Shown: positions 1-5,831, counted from the stretch's first letter. The stretch is DNA of 7,046 nt from Candidatus Pacearchaeota archaeon CG10_big_fil_rev_8_21_14_0_10_32_14 (GCA_002763085.1 PFCY01000016.1:1-7046), one strand, 5' to 3'. Notes: generated from the sequence alone by a model not told the origin. Made by a program: numbers and translations.

Positions 1-109
1 TACAATGTTTACATTTAACACGTTTATCTTTAAGTTTATACAATCTATATTTACCACAAAATATGCAAGATTTACCTTCAAAAAACTTGCGCGCAACACC
101 TCGTATCAT
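1..109 (-). CDS. Transposase N terminus with zinc ribbon (IS1595-like), cut by window edge
   Basis: This is the first 36 codons of a gene that continues beyond base 1. Reading down from the ATG at 109 there is no stop, and the peptide holds a four-cysteine zinc ribbon: Cys15 and Cys18 (CIFC), then Cys33 and Cys36 (CKHC). Basic and aromatic residues lie between the pairs. Such ribbons sit at the N terminus of IS1595-type transposases, where they help bind the element ends; the DDE catalytic domain would lie outside the window. Support for a transposase comes from the terminal repeat at 171-198, just upstream of the start, and from the related MITE at 1617-1750. The start at 109 lies about 26 nt from an AT-rich box, which suits a leaderless transcript; GTG at 115 is an in-frame alternative. 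IS1-type InsA also carries a zinc ribbon, so the family name is tentative. Confidence 0.62.
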   Translation of the reverse strand, partial: MIRGVARKFFEGKSCIFCGKYRLYKLKDKRVKCKHC

Positions 110-130
110 TAACACCGTCGTAGTTTAGCT

Positions 131-140
131 AATTTTTAAG
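131..140 (-). promoter_or_regulatory. TATA-like box of the zinc-ribbon transposase
   Basis: On the minus strand this reads CTTAAAAATT, centred about 26 nt before the ATG at 109. That distance would start the transcript at or next to the start codon. Confidence 0.4.
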
Positions 141-170
141 CTTTTTTGGTGCTAAAATGCACTAATCACC

Positions 171-198
171 ATTAATTTTTGTAATATGGGATGAAGCC
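171..198. repeat. Terminal repeat of the IS, shared with the MITE
   Basis: 28 bases, identical to 1723-1750 except at one position (g181 against a1733). Read inward from the outside on the minus strand it begins GGCTTCATCCCA. It marks the outer boundary of the partial IS on the left edge. Confidence 0.8.
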
Positions 199-228
199 TA
201 ATTTCAGGATTTATAATTATTATGGTGA

Positions 229-1572
229 TTATTTTTTCTTGACTTCTTTCCTTTCTATCTTAGTTTCTTTGATTTCCCGGGAAACTTTCTTTTCTAAAGA
301 AAGTAAGCCGGCCTTTATCACTTTTCGTCCCATATATTTTTGAAGGACTTTAGGGATTTCTATGCTTCCGTCTTTCTTTTGATAATTTTCAACTAAACAA
401 ACAATCATTCTTTCCGTCGCTATTGCAGTGTTGTTCAAAGTATTGACAAATTTAAATTCTCCTTTTTCGTCGTATCTTATATTTCCTCTTCTAGCTTGAA
501 AATCGGTGCAATTTGAACAGCTTCCTAATTCTTTATATTCACCTTGAATTGGGAAATACCCCTCAAAATCTATTGTTTTAGACGGAACTCTTCCCATATC
601 TCCCGACGCCAAAACAACAAATCTAAAAGGAATTCCAAGTAGTTTCAAAATCTCCCTAGAATTATTGAGAATGTTTTCAAACTCTTTCCAAGAATCTTCG
701 GGTTTGCAAAAAACAAATTGCTCTATTTTTTCAAATTGGTGGATTCTAAAAATACCTTTAGTATCTTTACCGTGGCTTCCAGCTTCTTTTCTGAAACAAG
801 GCGAGAATCCAGCAAGTCGAAGTGGCAAATCTTTACTTGCAATAACTTCATTAGTATAAAGTGCGTTAAGCGCATGCTCTGCAGTTCCTATTAAATACAA
901 ATCCTCCCCCTCAATCTTATATATCATCTCTTCAAAAGCCCCAAGCGGAATCGCGGCCTTAAGAGCATCTTTTCTAAGCATAAACGGTGGCTGAACGAGC
1001 GTGAAACCTTTCTTCTCCAAAAAATCGAGAGCAAACTGTATAATCGCAATATTTAATTTTACAATATCTTTTTTTAAATAATAAAATCGTGCTCCAGCAA
1101 CTTTAGAAGCTTTATCCATTTCTAACATATCAAGCGAAATTAACAGTTCTTCATGACCGATTCCGTTTTTATTTTGAACACCTTTTCCATGTGTTTCCAT
1201 GACTCTATTTTTTGATGCGTCGCCAATTGGAACTGATTTATCTACAATATTCGGAATTTCTTCAAGAATTAAATTTCTTTTTTCTTCTATGTCCTTCATC
1301 TCATTTTCTTTCGATTCAAGTTGAGAGGGAATTTCTTTAGACTCTTTTATCAGACCAGTTACATCGGCATTTTTGTTTTTCTTTTTTTCTTCATTGACTT
1401 GCGCGCTGAGTTTATTTCTTTTACTTCGCAGTGAATCCACATCGTATTTAAGTTCTCTCCATCTTTTATCAAGTTTCAAGAATTCATCAACTTCTTTTCC
1501 ATCTCCGCCCCGACTTTTCAAACTAGTTTTAATAACTTCAGGACTTTCTCTAATTAATTTAACATCTATCAT
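229..1572 (-). CDS. serS: Seryl-tRNA synthetase
   Basis: This enzyme charges tRNA(Ser) with serine in the cytoplasm, using ATP. From the ATG at 1572 the product is 447 aa. Residues about 25-105 form the long charged coiled-coil arm that grips the tRNA long variable arm. The class II core follows: the serine-site segment with TAEH at 230-233, motif 2 (FRKEAG, 260-265, then the G-x-F-R-x-H-Q-F-x-K-x-E pattern), the family signature SCSNCTDFQARR near 351-362, and motif 3 (NNTAIATERM, 380-389). The TAEH and NNTAIAT forms resemble archaeal SerRS of the common, not methanogenic, type. After the conserved YMG the protein carries an extra tail of about 32 residues rich in Lys and Glu. An upstream in-frame TTG at 1587 would add five residues, but a TTTAAATA box 25 nt before 1572 favours the ATG and a leaderless mRNA. 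The gene is alone in its transcription unit, divergent from the gene at 1803. Confidence 0.97.
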   Translation of the reverse strand: MIDVKLIRESPEVIKTSLKSRGGDGKEVDEFLKLDKRWRELKYDVDSLRSKRNKLSAQVNEEKKKNKNADVTGLIKESKEIPSQLESKENEMKDIEEKRNLILEEIPNIVDKSVPIGDASKNRVMETHGKGVQNKNGIGHEELLISLDMLEMDKASKVAGARFYYLKKDIVKLNIAIIQFALDFLEKKGFTLVQPPFMLRKDALKAAIPLGAFEEMIYKIEGEDLYLIGTAEHALNALYTNEVIASKDLPLRLAGFSPCFRKEAGSHGKDTKGIFRIHQFEKIEQFVFCKPEDSWKEFENILNNSREILKLLGIPFRFVVLASGDMGRVPSKTIDFEGYFPIQGEYKELGSCSNCTDFQARRGNIRYDEKGEFKFVNTLNNTAIATERMIVCLVENYQKKDGSIEIPKVLQKYMGRKVIKAGLLSLEKKVSREIKETKIERKEVKKK

Positions 1573-1593
1573 TATCAAAACAATCAAGAGGAA

Positions 1594-1601
1594 TATTTAA
1601 A
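1594..1601 (-). promoter_or_regulatory. TATA box of serS
   Basis: Minus-strand TTTAAATA, centred about 25 nt before the ATG at 1572, so transcription should begin at the start codon. The MITE target duplication begins only seven bases further upstream (1608), so the insertion abuts the region where TFB contacts upstream of the box. Confidence 0.6.
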
Positions 1602-1607
1602 GGTTAT

Positions 1608-1616
1608 TAGATAGAG
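1608..1616. repeat. Target-site duplication, left copy (TAGATAGAG)
   Basis: The nine bases TAGATAGAG directly precede the left end of the MITE and recur exactly at 1751-1759, directly after its right end. Because the termini are near-symmetric, the true duplication could be 8 bp with one base of ambiguity. Confidence 0.85.
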
Positions 1617-1750
1617 GGCTCCATCCCAAATTAAATTTTTTTGTGAGATTTTGTTTGTAATTTACTTGCCCACCCAAATTGAGTCCCACCCTAATACCAA
1701 ACAAAATCTCTATTATAAATAAATTAATTTTTATAATATGGGATGAAGCC
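1617..1750. mobile_element. MITE (134 bp), probably mobilised by the IS1595-like transposase
   Basis: A non-coding element with inverted ends. The left end reads GGCTCCATCCCAAATTA and the right end, read inward, GGCTTCATCCCATATTA: 15 of 17 positions agree. A second, perfect 13-bp inverted pair lies inside, GAGATTTTGTTTG (1645-1657) and CAAACAAAATCTC (1698-1710), so a single strand could fold into a long stem. The centre has two CCCACCC blocks. Exact 9-bp direct repeats flank it. The right terminal 28 bases match the end of the zinc-ribbon IS at 171-198 at 27 positions, pointing to that transposase family as the mobilising enzyme. It sits between two divergent promoters. An internal TTATAAATA (1713-1721) could act as an outward promoter, but that is speculative. 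Confidence 0.85.
1645..1710. repeat. Internal 13-bp perfect inverted repeat of the MITE
   Basis: The arms at 1645-1657 and 1698-1710 are exact reverse complements, with a 40-base loop between them. Together with the outer inverted ends they give the element a foldback shape typical of MITEs. Confidence 0.85.
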
Positions 1751-1759
1751 TAGATAGAG
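1751..1759. repeat. Target-site duplication, right copy (TAGATAGAG)
   Basis: Exact partner of 1608-1616. Removing bases 1617-1759 would restore a short, uninterrupted divergent intergenic region between serS and the 235-aa gene. Confidence 0.85.
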
Positions 1760-1775
1760 TTCAGCTCAATAATTC

Positions 1776-1783
1776 TTATAAAT
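1776..1783 (+). promoter_or_regulatory. TATA box of the 235-aa gene
   Basis: TTATAAAT centred about 24 nt before the ATG at 1803; it predicts a leaderless transcript. It lies just outside the MITE, so it belongs to the host chromosome. Confidence 0.6.
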
Positions 1784-1802
1784 CATCTTAAGATAATATC
1801 CT

Positions 1803-2510
1803 ATGGAATTAATTAACGGAGATTTCAATAATCTTAAAGGAAGTTTTATAACCTATGCAAAAATCAACGAGGATATTGATGATTCTCAAATTTTAGCATG
1901 GTTTGTAACTCAAGATCCTATTACATTAGAGCAAAAGATCCATCTCCCTCCAGATCTCAAAGCTATGTTAAATGAAGGGATAAATGAATCAAGATATTTC
2001 AAGACTTATCTTAAATTATCACCAGAAGAATTAAATGAATTGTCTGGTCTTGACGAGGATCTTCTTTCTGTTGGTGAGTTTGATAATCTTGAAACTGCTG
2101 AACGAGCTATTAATCTCGGAATTGATTATTATTTTTTAAGATATAAAAAAGTTAAAACGGTTGATTCACCTTCGGAAAAACAAAGAAAACCAAAAATTGA
2201 TTTATCTTTATATAAAGGAAAATTAGAATATGTCGTCATGCAGGAATACGCCCTCCCCATGTTTCTTGCTAAATCAGAAGGAAATAGTGATCTTTATGAA
2301 AAAACAAAACAGGAATTATTTTCTTTTAGTGAAAATACTCCATGGCTTAGACGTTATGTCATAAACATTTGTGGATGTATTGAAGCATCAGAAAATAGGT
2401 CAAATTTTAGTAGAAAAAGATTGTACACCTCTTTAATTGGTGCAATTGATAAAGAACAATTTCGTACGGCAAAATTAATTCTATATAAAATTCTTCAAGA
2501 ACCTGTTTAG
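1803..2510 (+). CDS. Conserved-looking hypothetical protein, soluble, 235 aa
   Basis: I do not recognise the family. The product looks cytoplasmic: there is no signal peptide and no membrane span. The N-terminal part (about 1-115) mixes beta- and alpha-like stretches and is acidic, with many Asp, Glu and Asn residues. A charged linker (about 118-135, rich in Lys, Ser and Pro) follows, and then a mostly helical C-terminal part (about 140-235) containing a Cys-Gly-Cys triplet within NICGCIEA and basic helices near the end. The two halves may be separate domains. The start is set by the first ATG, 24 nt after a good TATA box. The next gene follows on the same strand after 44 bp, so the two could be co-transcribed, although that gene has a weak box of its own. 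No function can be assigned. Confidence 0.85.
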   Translation: MELINGDFNNLKGSFITYAKINEDIDDSQILAWFVTQDPITLEQKIHLPPDLKAMLNEGINESRYFKTYLKLSPEELNELSGLDEDLLSVGEFDNLETAERAINLGIDYYFLRYKKVKTVDSPSEKQRKPKIDLSLYKGKLEYVVMQEYALPMFLAKSEGNSDLYEKTKQELFSFSENTPWLRRYVINICGCIEASENRSNFSRKRLYTSLIGAIDKEQFRTAKLILYKILQEPV

Positions 2511-2524
2511 TAACAATTAGAAAC

Positions 2525-2534
2525 AATTAAAAAC
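2525..2534 (+). promoter_or_regulatory. Weak TATA-like box before the 211-aa membrane protein gene
   Basis: AATTAAAAAC is centred about 25 nt before the ATG at 2555. The spacing fits the other genes, but the match is poor and the surroundings are A-rich, so read-through from the upstream gene is equally possible. Confidence 0.3.
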
Positions 2535-2554
2535 AAAATTGTCTATGATTATTA

Positions 2555-3190
2555 ATGGTAACAAAAGAGGCATTAGAGAAATCAACTCTTGCTATCTCAA
2601 AGTCGTATTTTACATTTATAACTGAATTGGGAAAAATAGGACAATTCATTAATTTACTTATCCTTGTTTTATTATCGGTATTATTTTGTATTTTTGTTTG
2701 GAAACTATCAAAATACCTCTCAAAAAAGGATATGTTTGAATTAAATCTAGATAAACACAACTCTTCGGATCACGCATTTTATTCTCATTTAATCTCTGCA
2801 GGTTTTTTCATTCTAGAATATATCATTATTTATTCCCTCTTTTTATTTTCATGTGTCATTATTTTTTCAATTTTATTAGTAATGATAAGTCCTGCAAGTT
2901 CAATCGTGGGGATATTATCAATATCCACAATCATTATTGTCTCAATTAGAATCACATCCTATTTTAGAGAAGATTTATCAAAAGATATTTCAAAATTCTT
3001 GCCTTTTTCTTCTTTAGCAGTTTCATTTTTTAATCCTTCATTTTTTGAAGTAAGTAAAACAATTCTTAGGTTTAATGATAGTCAAATATTTATTAATAAT
3101 TTATTTTTCTTCTTAGCATTTATTTTTATAATTGAAGCGATAATGAGAATCTTCGACTTTATCATGTCTTTATTTGTTCCTGAAAGATGA
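2555..3190 (+). CDS. Four-helix integral membrane protein of unknown function, 211 aa
   Basis: Hydrophobic stretches at about residues 28-50, 84-111, 115-136 and 180-207 should span the membrane. A short amphipathic lead with several charged residues (1-27) precedes the first. Between helices 1 and 2 is a polar, charged loop of about 30 residues (near 51-80, rich in Lys, Asp and His). Between helices 3 and 4 is a segment with a YFREDLSKD motif (136-144) and a Pro- and Phe-rich stretch, possibly re-entrant or amphipathic. No signal peptide or catalytic motif is visible. A channel or transporter subunit is imaginable, but nothing in the sequence proves it. The stop codon (TGA, 3188-3190) lies directly against the stop of the convergent 6-phosphogluconolactonase gene with no intergenic base, so their transcripts must overlap or terminate inside each other's genes. 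Confidence 0.85.
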   Translation: MVTKEALEKSTLAISKSYFTFITELGKIGQFINLLILVLLSVLFCIFVWKLSKYLSKKDMFELNLDKHNSSDHAFYSHLISAGFFILEYIIIYSLFLFSCVIIFSILLVMISPASSIVGILSISTIIIVSIRITSYFREDLSKDISKFLPFSSLAVSFFNPSFFEVSKTILRFNDSQIFINNLFFFLAFIFIIEAIMRIFDFIMSLFVPER

Positions 3191-3919
3191 TTACGCTTCT
3201 TTTTTGAGTTCAGTCAACAATTCAACATCGACTAAAATATAAGAATCTTTTATTGTCTCTATGAGTTTCGCAGGACAAGATTCAATATCATATTTATCGC
3301 TTATGAATTTTTTGTAAGCGTTTACTTTTCTCGCTTCAAAAAAAATCAATATCGCAGTTTCACTTCTTCCAAGCAATCTTCTTGATGCAGACATTCTCTC
3401 CGGAGGTTCAAGTGGCGCATCATTCACATTTATGAACATCTCAGAATCTTTTTTTATAGAATCATGTTTTGGAAAAAGTGAAGCAATATGACTGTCTTCA
3501 CCGCAAGTTAAAATTATTATATCAAAATAAGGTAAGTCACTTCCATAATCTTTGACTTTTCTCATTTCTTCCTCATAATTTCCTAAAGAATGTAGCTCAA
3601 AATTATATGGATGAACATTTTTTTCAGGGACAACATCTAAAAATAAATCTTTAGCCATCTTAAAATTACTAAGTTCATGATTAATCGGAACTTTTCTTTC
3701 ATCAAGCATGAAGATATGGACTTTAGTCCAATCAATATATTTTTCTTTTTTCAGAAGGGTAAAAATTTCAGGGACGCTGTGTCCTCCAACTATTCCAAGT
3801 ACAGCAACTTCGGTAAGCCCAGCAAGCTTCCTTTGCTCAAGTTTTGCGGCGATTTTGTCACGTAGAATAATAATGGTCTCCTTCTCGAGGCCCTCACGCT
3901 CGCCTTTAAGCGTCTCCAT
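3191..3919 (-). CDS. pgl: 6-phosphogluconolactonase
   Basis: The enzyme hydrolyses 6-phosphogluconolactone to 6-phosphogluconate, the second step of the oxidative pentose phosphate pathway. With the start at 3919 it has 242 aa, near the usual length. Family motifs are in the right order: GGHS at 45-48 (phosphate-binding loop), DERKVP at 73-78, GEDSHIASLFP at 140-150 with the expected catalytic His144, and PPERMSAS at 172-179. SLFP after the His separates it from glucosamine-6-phosphate deaminase, which has a different sequence there. Ser143 replaces the usual Gly before the His. ATG 3919 is chosen because coding-like, GC-richer codons begin there and a TTTAAA box lies 24 nt before it. ATG at 3967 (258 aa) is an alternative; a longer reading frame reaching 4093 runs back into the upstream gene and is unlikely. 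The gene is convergent with the membrane protein gene. Confidence 0.9.
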   Translation of the reverse strand: METLKGEREGLEKETIIILRDKIAAKLEQRKLAGLTEVAVLGIVGGHSVPEIFTLLKKEKYIDWTKVHIFMLDERKVPINHELSNFKMAKDLFLDVVPEKNVHPYNFELHSLGNYEEEMRKVKDYGSDLPYFDIIILTCGEDSHIASLFPKHDSIKKDSEMFINVNDAPLEPPERMSASRRLLGRSETAILIFFEARKVNAYKKFISDKYDIESCPAKLIETIKDSYILVDVELLTELKKEA

Positions 3920-3940
3920 AATTAAATTTATCGTTTTTAC

Positions 3941-3946
3941 TTTAAA
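3941..3946 (-). promoter_or_regulatory. Candidate TATA box for the pgl start at 3919
   Basis: Minus-strand TTTAAA centred 24-25 nt before ATG 3919, the same spacing seen at the other genes. It competes with the stronger box at 3982-3989. Confidence 0.35.
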
Positions 3947-3981
3947 TGTCTTTCTAAACTCTAACATAACATCTGAGAAAT

Positions 3982-3989
3982 TATATAAA
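3982..3989 (-). promoter_or_regulatory. Strong TATA box upstream of pgl
   Basis: Minus-strand TTTATATA directly follows the stop codon of the upstream reading frame. The predicted transcription start, near 3961, is just inside the alternative ATG 3967, so it argues for translation from 3919 with a leader of about 40 nt. Confidence 0.5.
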
Positions 3990-4199
3990 TTAAGAAAAAA
4001 ATCTTTTAAACCAACTTGCAATTTTATCAAAAAAAGAATTTTTTGGTGTTGCTGATTCTCCTGGATTTTGATCATCTGGATTTGGTAAATCAATCGGATG
4101 TTCTATGTCTGGACATGGATCAAACTGACAATTATTACCAGAATTTCTTGAAACATAAGATCCATCATTGCAAAGCTTCGCTTCTTGTGTACAGAAAAA
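3990..4199 (-). pseudogene. Cys-rich C-terminal part of the NTR/TIMP-like secreted protein, out of frame
   Basis: This is a continuation of the gene at 4165-5094, displaced into another reading frame. It encodes a compact cysteine motif with the spacing C-x6-C-x(14-15)-C-x4-C (CTQEAKLC, then DGSYVSR, then CQFDPCP). This motif is common at the C terminus of secreted proteins from uncultured bacteria and archaea. It is followed by an acidic Pro/Asp/Asn linker and a final amphipathic tail rich in Phe, Lys and Trp (SFFDKIASWFKRFFS). No promoter or start of its own is convincing; an ATG at 4247 in this frame lies inside the upstream coding region. Deleting one base of the A5 run at 4195-4199 (T5 on the coding strand) would fuse both parts into one protein of about 367 aa. 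Confidence 0.75.
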
Positions 4200-5094
4200 T
4201 TCCACCATCATCGTTAGGTTTTTCATCGCCACCATAATCAGGCACATTAAATTCTATATCTTTATCATTAACATTAATTACTAATTTTGAGTCATCTCCA
4301 TAAACTTTTATATATTTTTCAATCAAAGGATAAATATCGTATCTTAGCGTTTCATATTTTATTGCTTTACATGAATCATTATTTGCATCATGATTTAAAA
4401 TTAATCTTGTCTGGACTGGTCTAGATTCCATGAATTTTTCATCCCAACTTAAAGTAAAATTATGTTTTTCACATCCCCCGCTATAAGAAACGTCAATCAC
4501 CAAATCTTGATTGACGACTTCAATATTATCAATCGTAAAAAAATCACCCTCTTTTGTATCGTAAGAGACTATTAGTCTTTCGCCCACAGGTCCAGATCTT
4601 GCGCTCAAAATTGCAAACGCATCAATATCTTCTTTCGCATTTTTTAAAAGTGCACTTCTAGAGCATTTTGATATTGATAAAACTCCTTTTCCACCCTCGT
4701 ATTCATATGATCTATAAGAATATATTAGATATCTCTGACCTTTTTCAAAATCAACTCCGGAACCCATAACTTTTGAATCTGGAGAGATCACGCTCACGGT
4801 GTTTTCACTTACTCCTTTATATGCATCTATAACTAAGAAATTTATAGCGTTGTATCCACTTTCCCTTTTTTCTATAGACCTAACATCTCCAATAAAAACA
4901 GCGTCAGAATTCTCTAATTCTTGAAGTGGAGTTCCTAGCTTCACACAACTCGCACTAACTAAATTAAAACTATTCAAAACATAAAAAATCGCTAGTCCAA
5001 TTGCAAACGATATTAATAATCTGGAAATCGTATTATTTGTCATTTTTCTCTCCAGGGTCTCTTTTCTAAAGAGAGCCTTTTTCTTATTTACCAT
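4165..5094 (-). CDS. Secreted protein with an NTR/TIMP-like domain, truncated by a frameshift
   Basis: An exported protein. Residues about 24-49 form a hydrophobic signal segment ending VSAS, with Cys50 right after it. Residues 50-165 look like a netrin/TIMP-like domain: Cys50, GTPLQEL, a DAVFIGDV strand, a YKG turn, G-x-x-YLIY near 119-125, then SKCSRS (142-147) with the partner Cys and a helix. In TIMPs the mature N-terminal Cys contacts the zinc of metalloproteases; whether this protein inhibits proteases is not known. A second domain (about 180-262) carries Cys208 and Cys242 and a SYSGGCEKH motif, of a type I recall from bacterial lipoproteins. After GGIF (297-300) the frame goes wrong and stops 9 residues later, while the natural Cys-rich tail continues in another frame. 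ATG 5094 lies 25 nt after a TATA box. ATG 5043, with GGAG six bases before it, is a serious alternative (292 aa). Confidence 0.8.
   Translation of the reverse strand: MVNKKKALFRKETLERKMTNNTISRLLISFAIGLAIFYVLNSFNLVSASCVKLGTPLQELENSDAVFIGDVRSIEKRESGYNAINFLVIDAYKGVSENTVSVISPDSKVMGSGVDFEKGQRYLIYSYRSYEYEGGKGVLSISKCSRSALLKNAKEDIDAFAILSARSGPVGERLIVSYDTKEGDFFTIDNIEVVNQDLVIDVSYSGGCEKHNFTLSWDEKFMESRPVQTRLILNHDANNDSCKAIKYETLRYDIYPLIEKYIKVYGDDSKLVINVNDKDIEFNVPDYGGDEKPNDDGGIFLYTRSEALQ
5050..5053 (-). promoter_or_regulatory. Shine-Dalgarno-like GGAG before the internal ATG 5043
   Basis: Coding strand GGAG followed by AGAAAA and then the ATG at 5043. It is the only convincing ribosome-binding site in the window and offers a second start that removes the 17-residue charged N-terminal extension of the secreted protein. 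Confidence 0.4.
5055..5077 (-). promoter_or_regulatory. Stem-loop between the two possible starts of the secreted protein
   Basis: On the coding strand TCTCTTT-AGA-AAAGAGA forms a perfect 7-bp stem with a three-base loop (5058-5074), extended by GG/CC pairs after one mismatch. It sits just before the GGAG site, so it could affect use of the ATG at 5043. Whether it folds in the cell is unknown. Confidence 0.35.
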
Positions 5095-5115
5095 GATTTA
5101 ATCTATAATATAAAC

Positions 5116-5123
5116 TATATAAA
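5116..5123 (-). promoter_or_regulatory. TATA box of the secreted protein gene
   Basis: Minus-strand TTTATATA centred 25 nt before ATG 5094. It lies in the 58-bp gap after the stop of the LOG-like gene, so this gene is probably transcribed on its own. Confidence 0.55.
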
Positions 5124-5152
5124 TTAAACCAAGACTTCTAATCAGATCGAAG

Positions 5153-5824
5153 TTATTGTTTATACTTTGCAAGAAGTCTATATTTGTTAAGATTTGGACT
5201 TACATTATTTGTATTTGCTTCAAATTCATTGTAAGTATAATTGATTATCTCCATTGCTTGCTTATAATTTTTAACATGATAGACAAATTCCAGATCTTTT
5301 GAATCAATGAATCCATTCTTTAGGACATATTTTCTTATCCATCGAAGGAGTCCATTCCAATGTTTTCCTAAAAGAATGATAGGTATATTTGATGTCTGAT
5401 TGACTTGTTCAAGTTGCCAAGTATAAAAAAGTTCTAGTAAAGTTCCTATCCCTCCTGGTGAAACAACGACGACGTTTGAAAGTGCCATGAAGTTATCTAA
5501 TCTATTTGAAAATATCTTGAATTCTTTTTTTACATCAAGGTGTTTATTTGACTTTTGTTCCCGTGGAAGTTTTATTAAAAGTCCGTAAGATTGGGATTTA
5601 TTCATATTATTCCCCGCTTTATGCCCTGCGTTCGCTGCCTCCATCGTTCCAGGTCCACCGCCGGTGACGATATCAAAATTTCTTTCTCCAATTAATTTTG
5701 CCAAATCATAAATCATTTTGTAATTAGGGTCATTCTTTTTTGTCCTTGCACTTCCAAATATTGCAACTCGGAAATGATTCACATCCATAGTTTCAGATTT
5801 AGATTTAGTTATTTTTTTTTTCAT
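5153..5824 (-). CDS. LOG / lysine-decarboxylase-like Rossmann-fold protein (TIGR00730-like)
   Basis: The 223-aa product belongs to the family of plant LOG enzymes, which release the base from nucleoside monophosphates by cutting the N-glycosidic bond. Old annotations call members lysine decarboxylase, a misnomer. Visible motifs: a first strand FRVAIFGSAR (18-27), GGGPGTMEAAN (55-65) and PGGIGTLLE (123-131), the family hallmark, whose glycines and final Glu line the phosphate and ribose site. RLDNF (108-112) gives an upstream Arg. Length is normal for a single-domain member; the C-terminal 25 residues are polar and variable. The substrate in archaea is uncertain. ATG 5824 follows the stop of the 65-aa gene by 7 nt. 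The frame could extend to 5893 but would overlap that gene by 62 bp and add unrelated residues. Without its own TATA box it is probably read from the promoter at 6052. Confidence 0.85.
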   Translation of the reverse strand: MKKKITKSKSETMDVNHFRVAIFGSARTKKNDPNYKMIYDLAKLIGERNFDIVTGGGPGTMEAANAGHKAGNNMNKSQSYGLLIKLPREQKSNKHLDVKKEFKIFSNRLDNFMALSNVVVVSPGGIGTLLELFYTWQLEQVNQTSNIPIILLGKHWNGLLRWIRKYVLKNGFIDSKDLEFVYHVKNYKQAMEIINYTYNEFEANTNNVSPNLNKYRLLAKYKQ

Positions 5825-5831
5825 TTTTATT

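Larger units (their letters stand above)
1..198 (-). mobile_element. End of an IS1595-like insertion sequence (partial)
   Basis: The element runs off the left edge of the window. Its visible end is placed at 198 because bases 171-198, ending ATGGGATGAAGCC, match the right end of the MITE at 1723-1750 at 27 of 28 positions. In the MITE that same sequence stops exactly at a target-site duplication. The transposase reads away from this end, as expected with the promoter inside the element. If the duplication is 9 bp, as at the MITE, the bases just outside (199-207, taatttcag) should recur beyond the other end, which is not visible. The element lies 30 bp from the 3' end of serS, so it probably does not disrupt it. 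Confidence 0.6.

Noticed and set aside
163..231. 10-bp inverted repeat TAATCACCAT / ATGGTGATTA
   Set aside because: One arm lies inside the IS and the other spans the serS stop, so the pairing crosses an insertion boundary; likely chance.
665..859. 64-aa plus-strand reading frame
   Set aside because: Lies entirely antisense to the conserved core of serS and has no promoter or family features.
1373..1600. 75-aa plus-strand reading frame rich in Ser, Leu and Phe
   Set aside because: Antisense to the coiled-coil arm of serS; its hydrophobic look is the complement of Lys/Glu codons.
2527..2760. 77-aa minus-strand reading frame
   Set aside because: Overlaps the membrane protein start in antisense and has no promoter.
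3920..4093. Longer N terminus for 6-phosphogluconolactonase up to 4093
   Set aside because: The extension overlaps the stop and Cys-rich tail of the upstream gene and reads like non-coding sequence.
3677..4237. Three plus-strand reading frames (3677-3865, 3708-4055, 4016-4237)
   Set aside because: All are antisense to pgl or to the frameshifted tail of the secreted protein.
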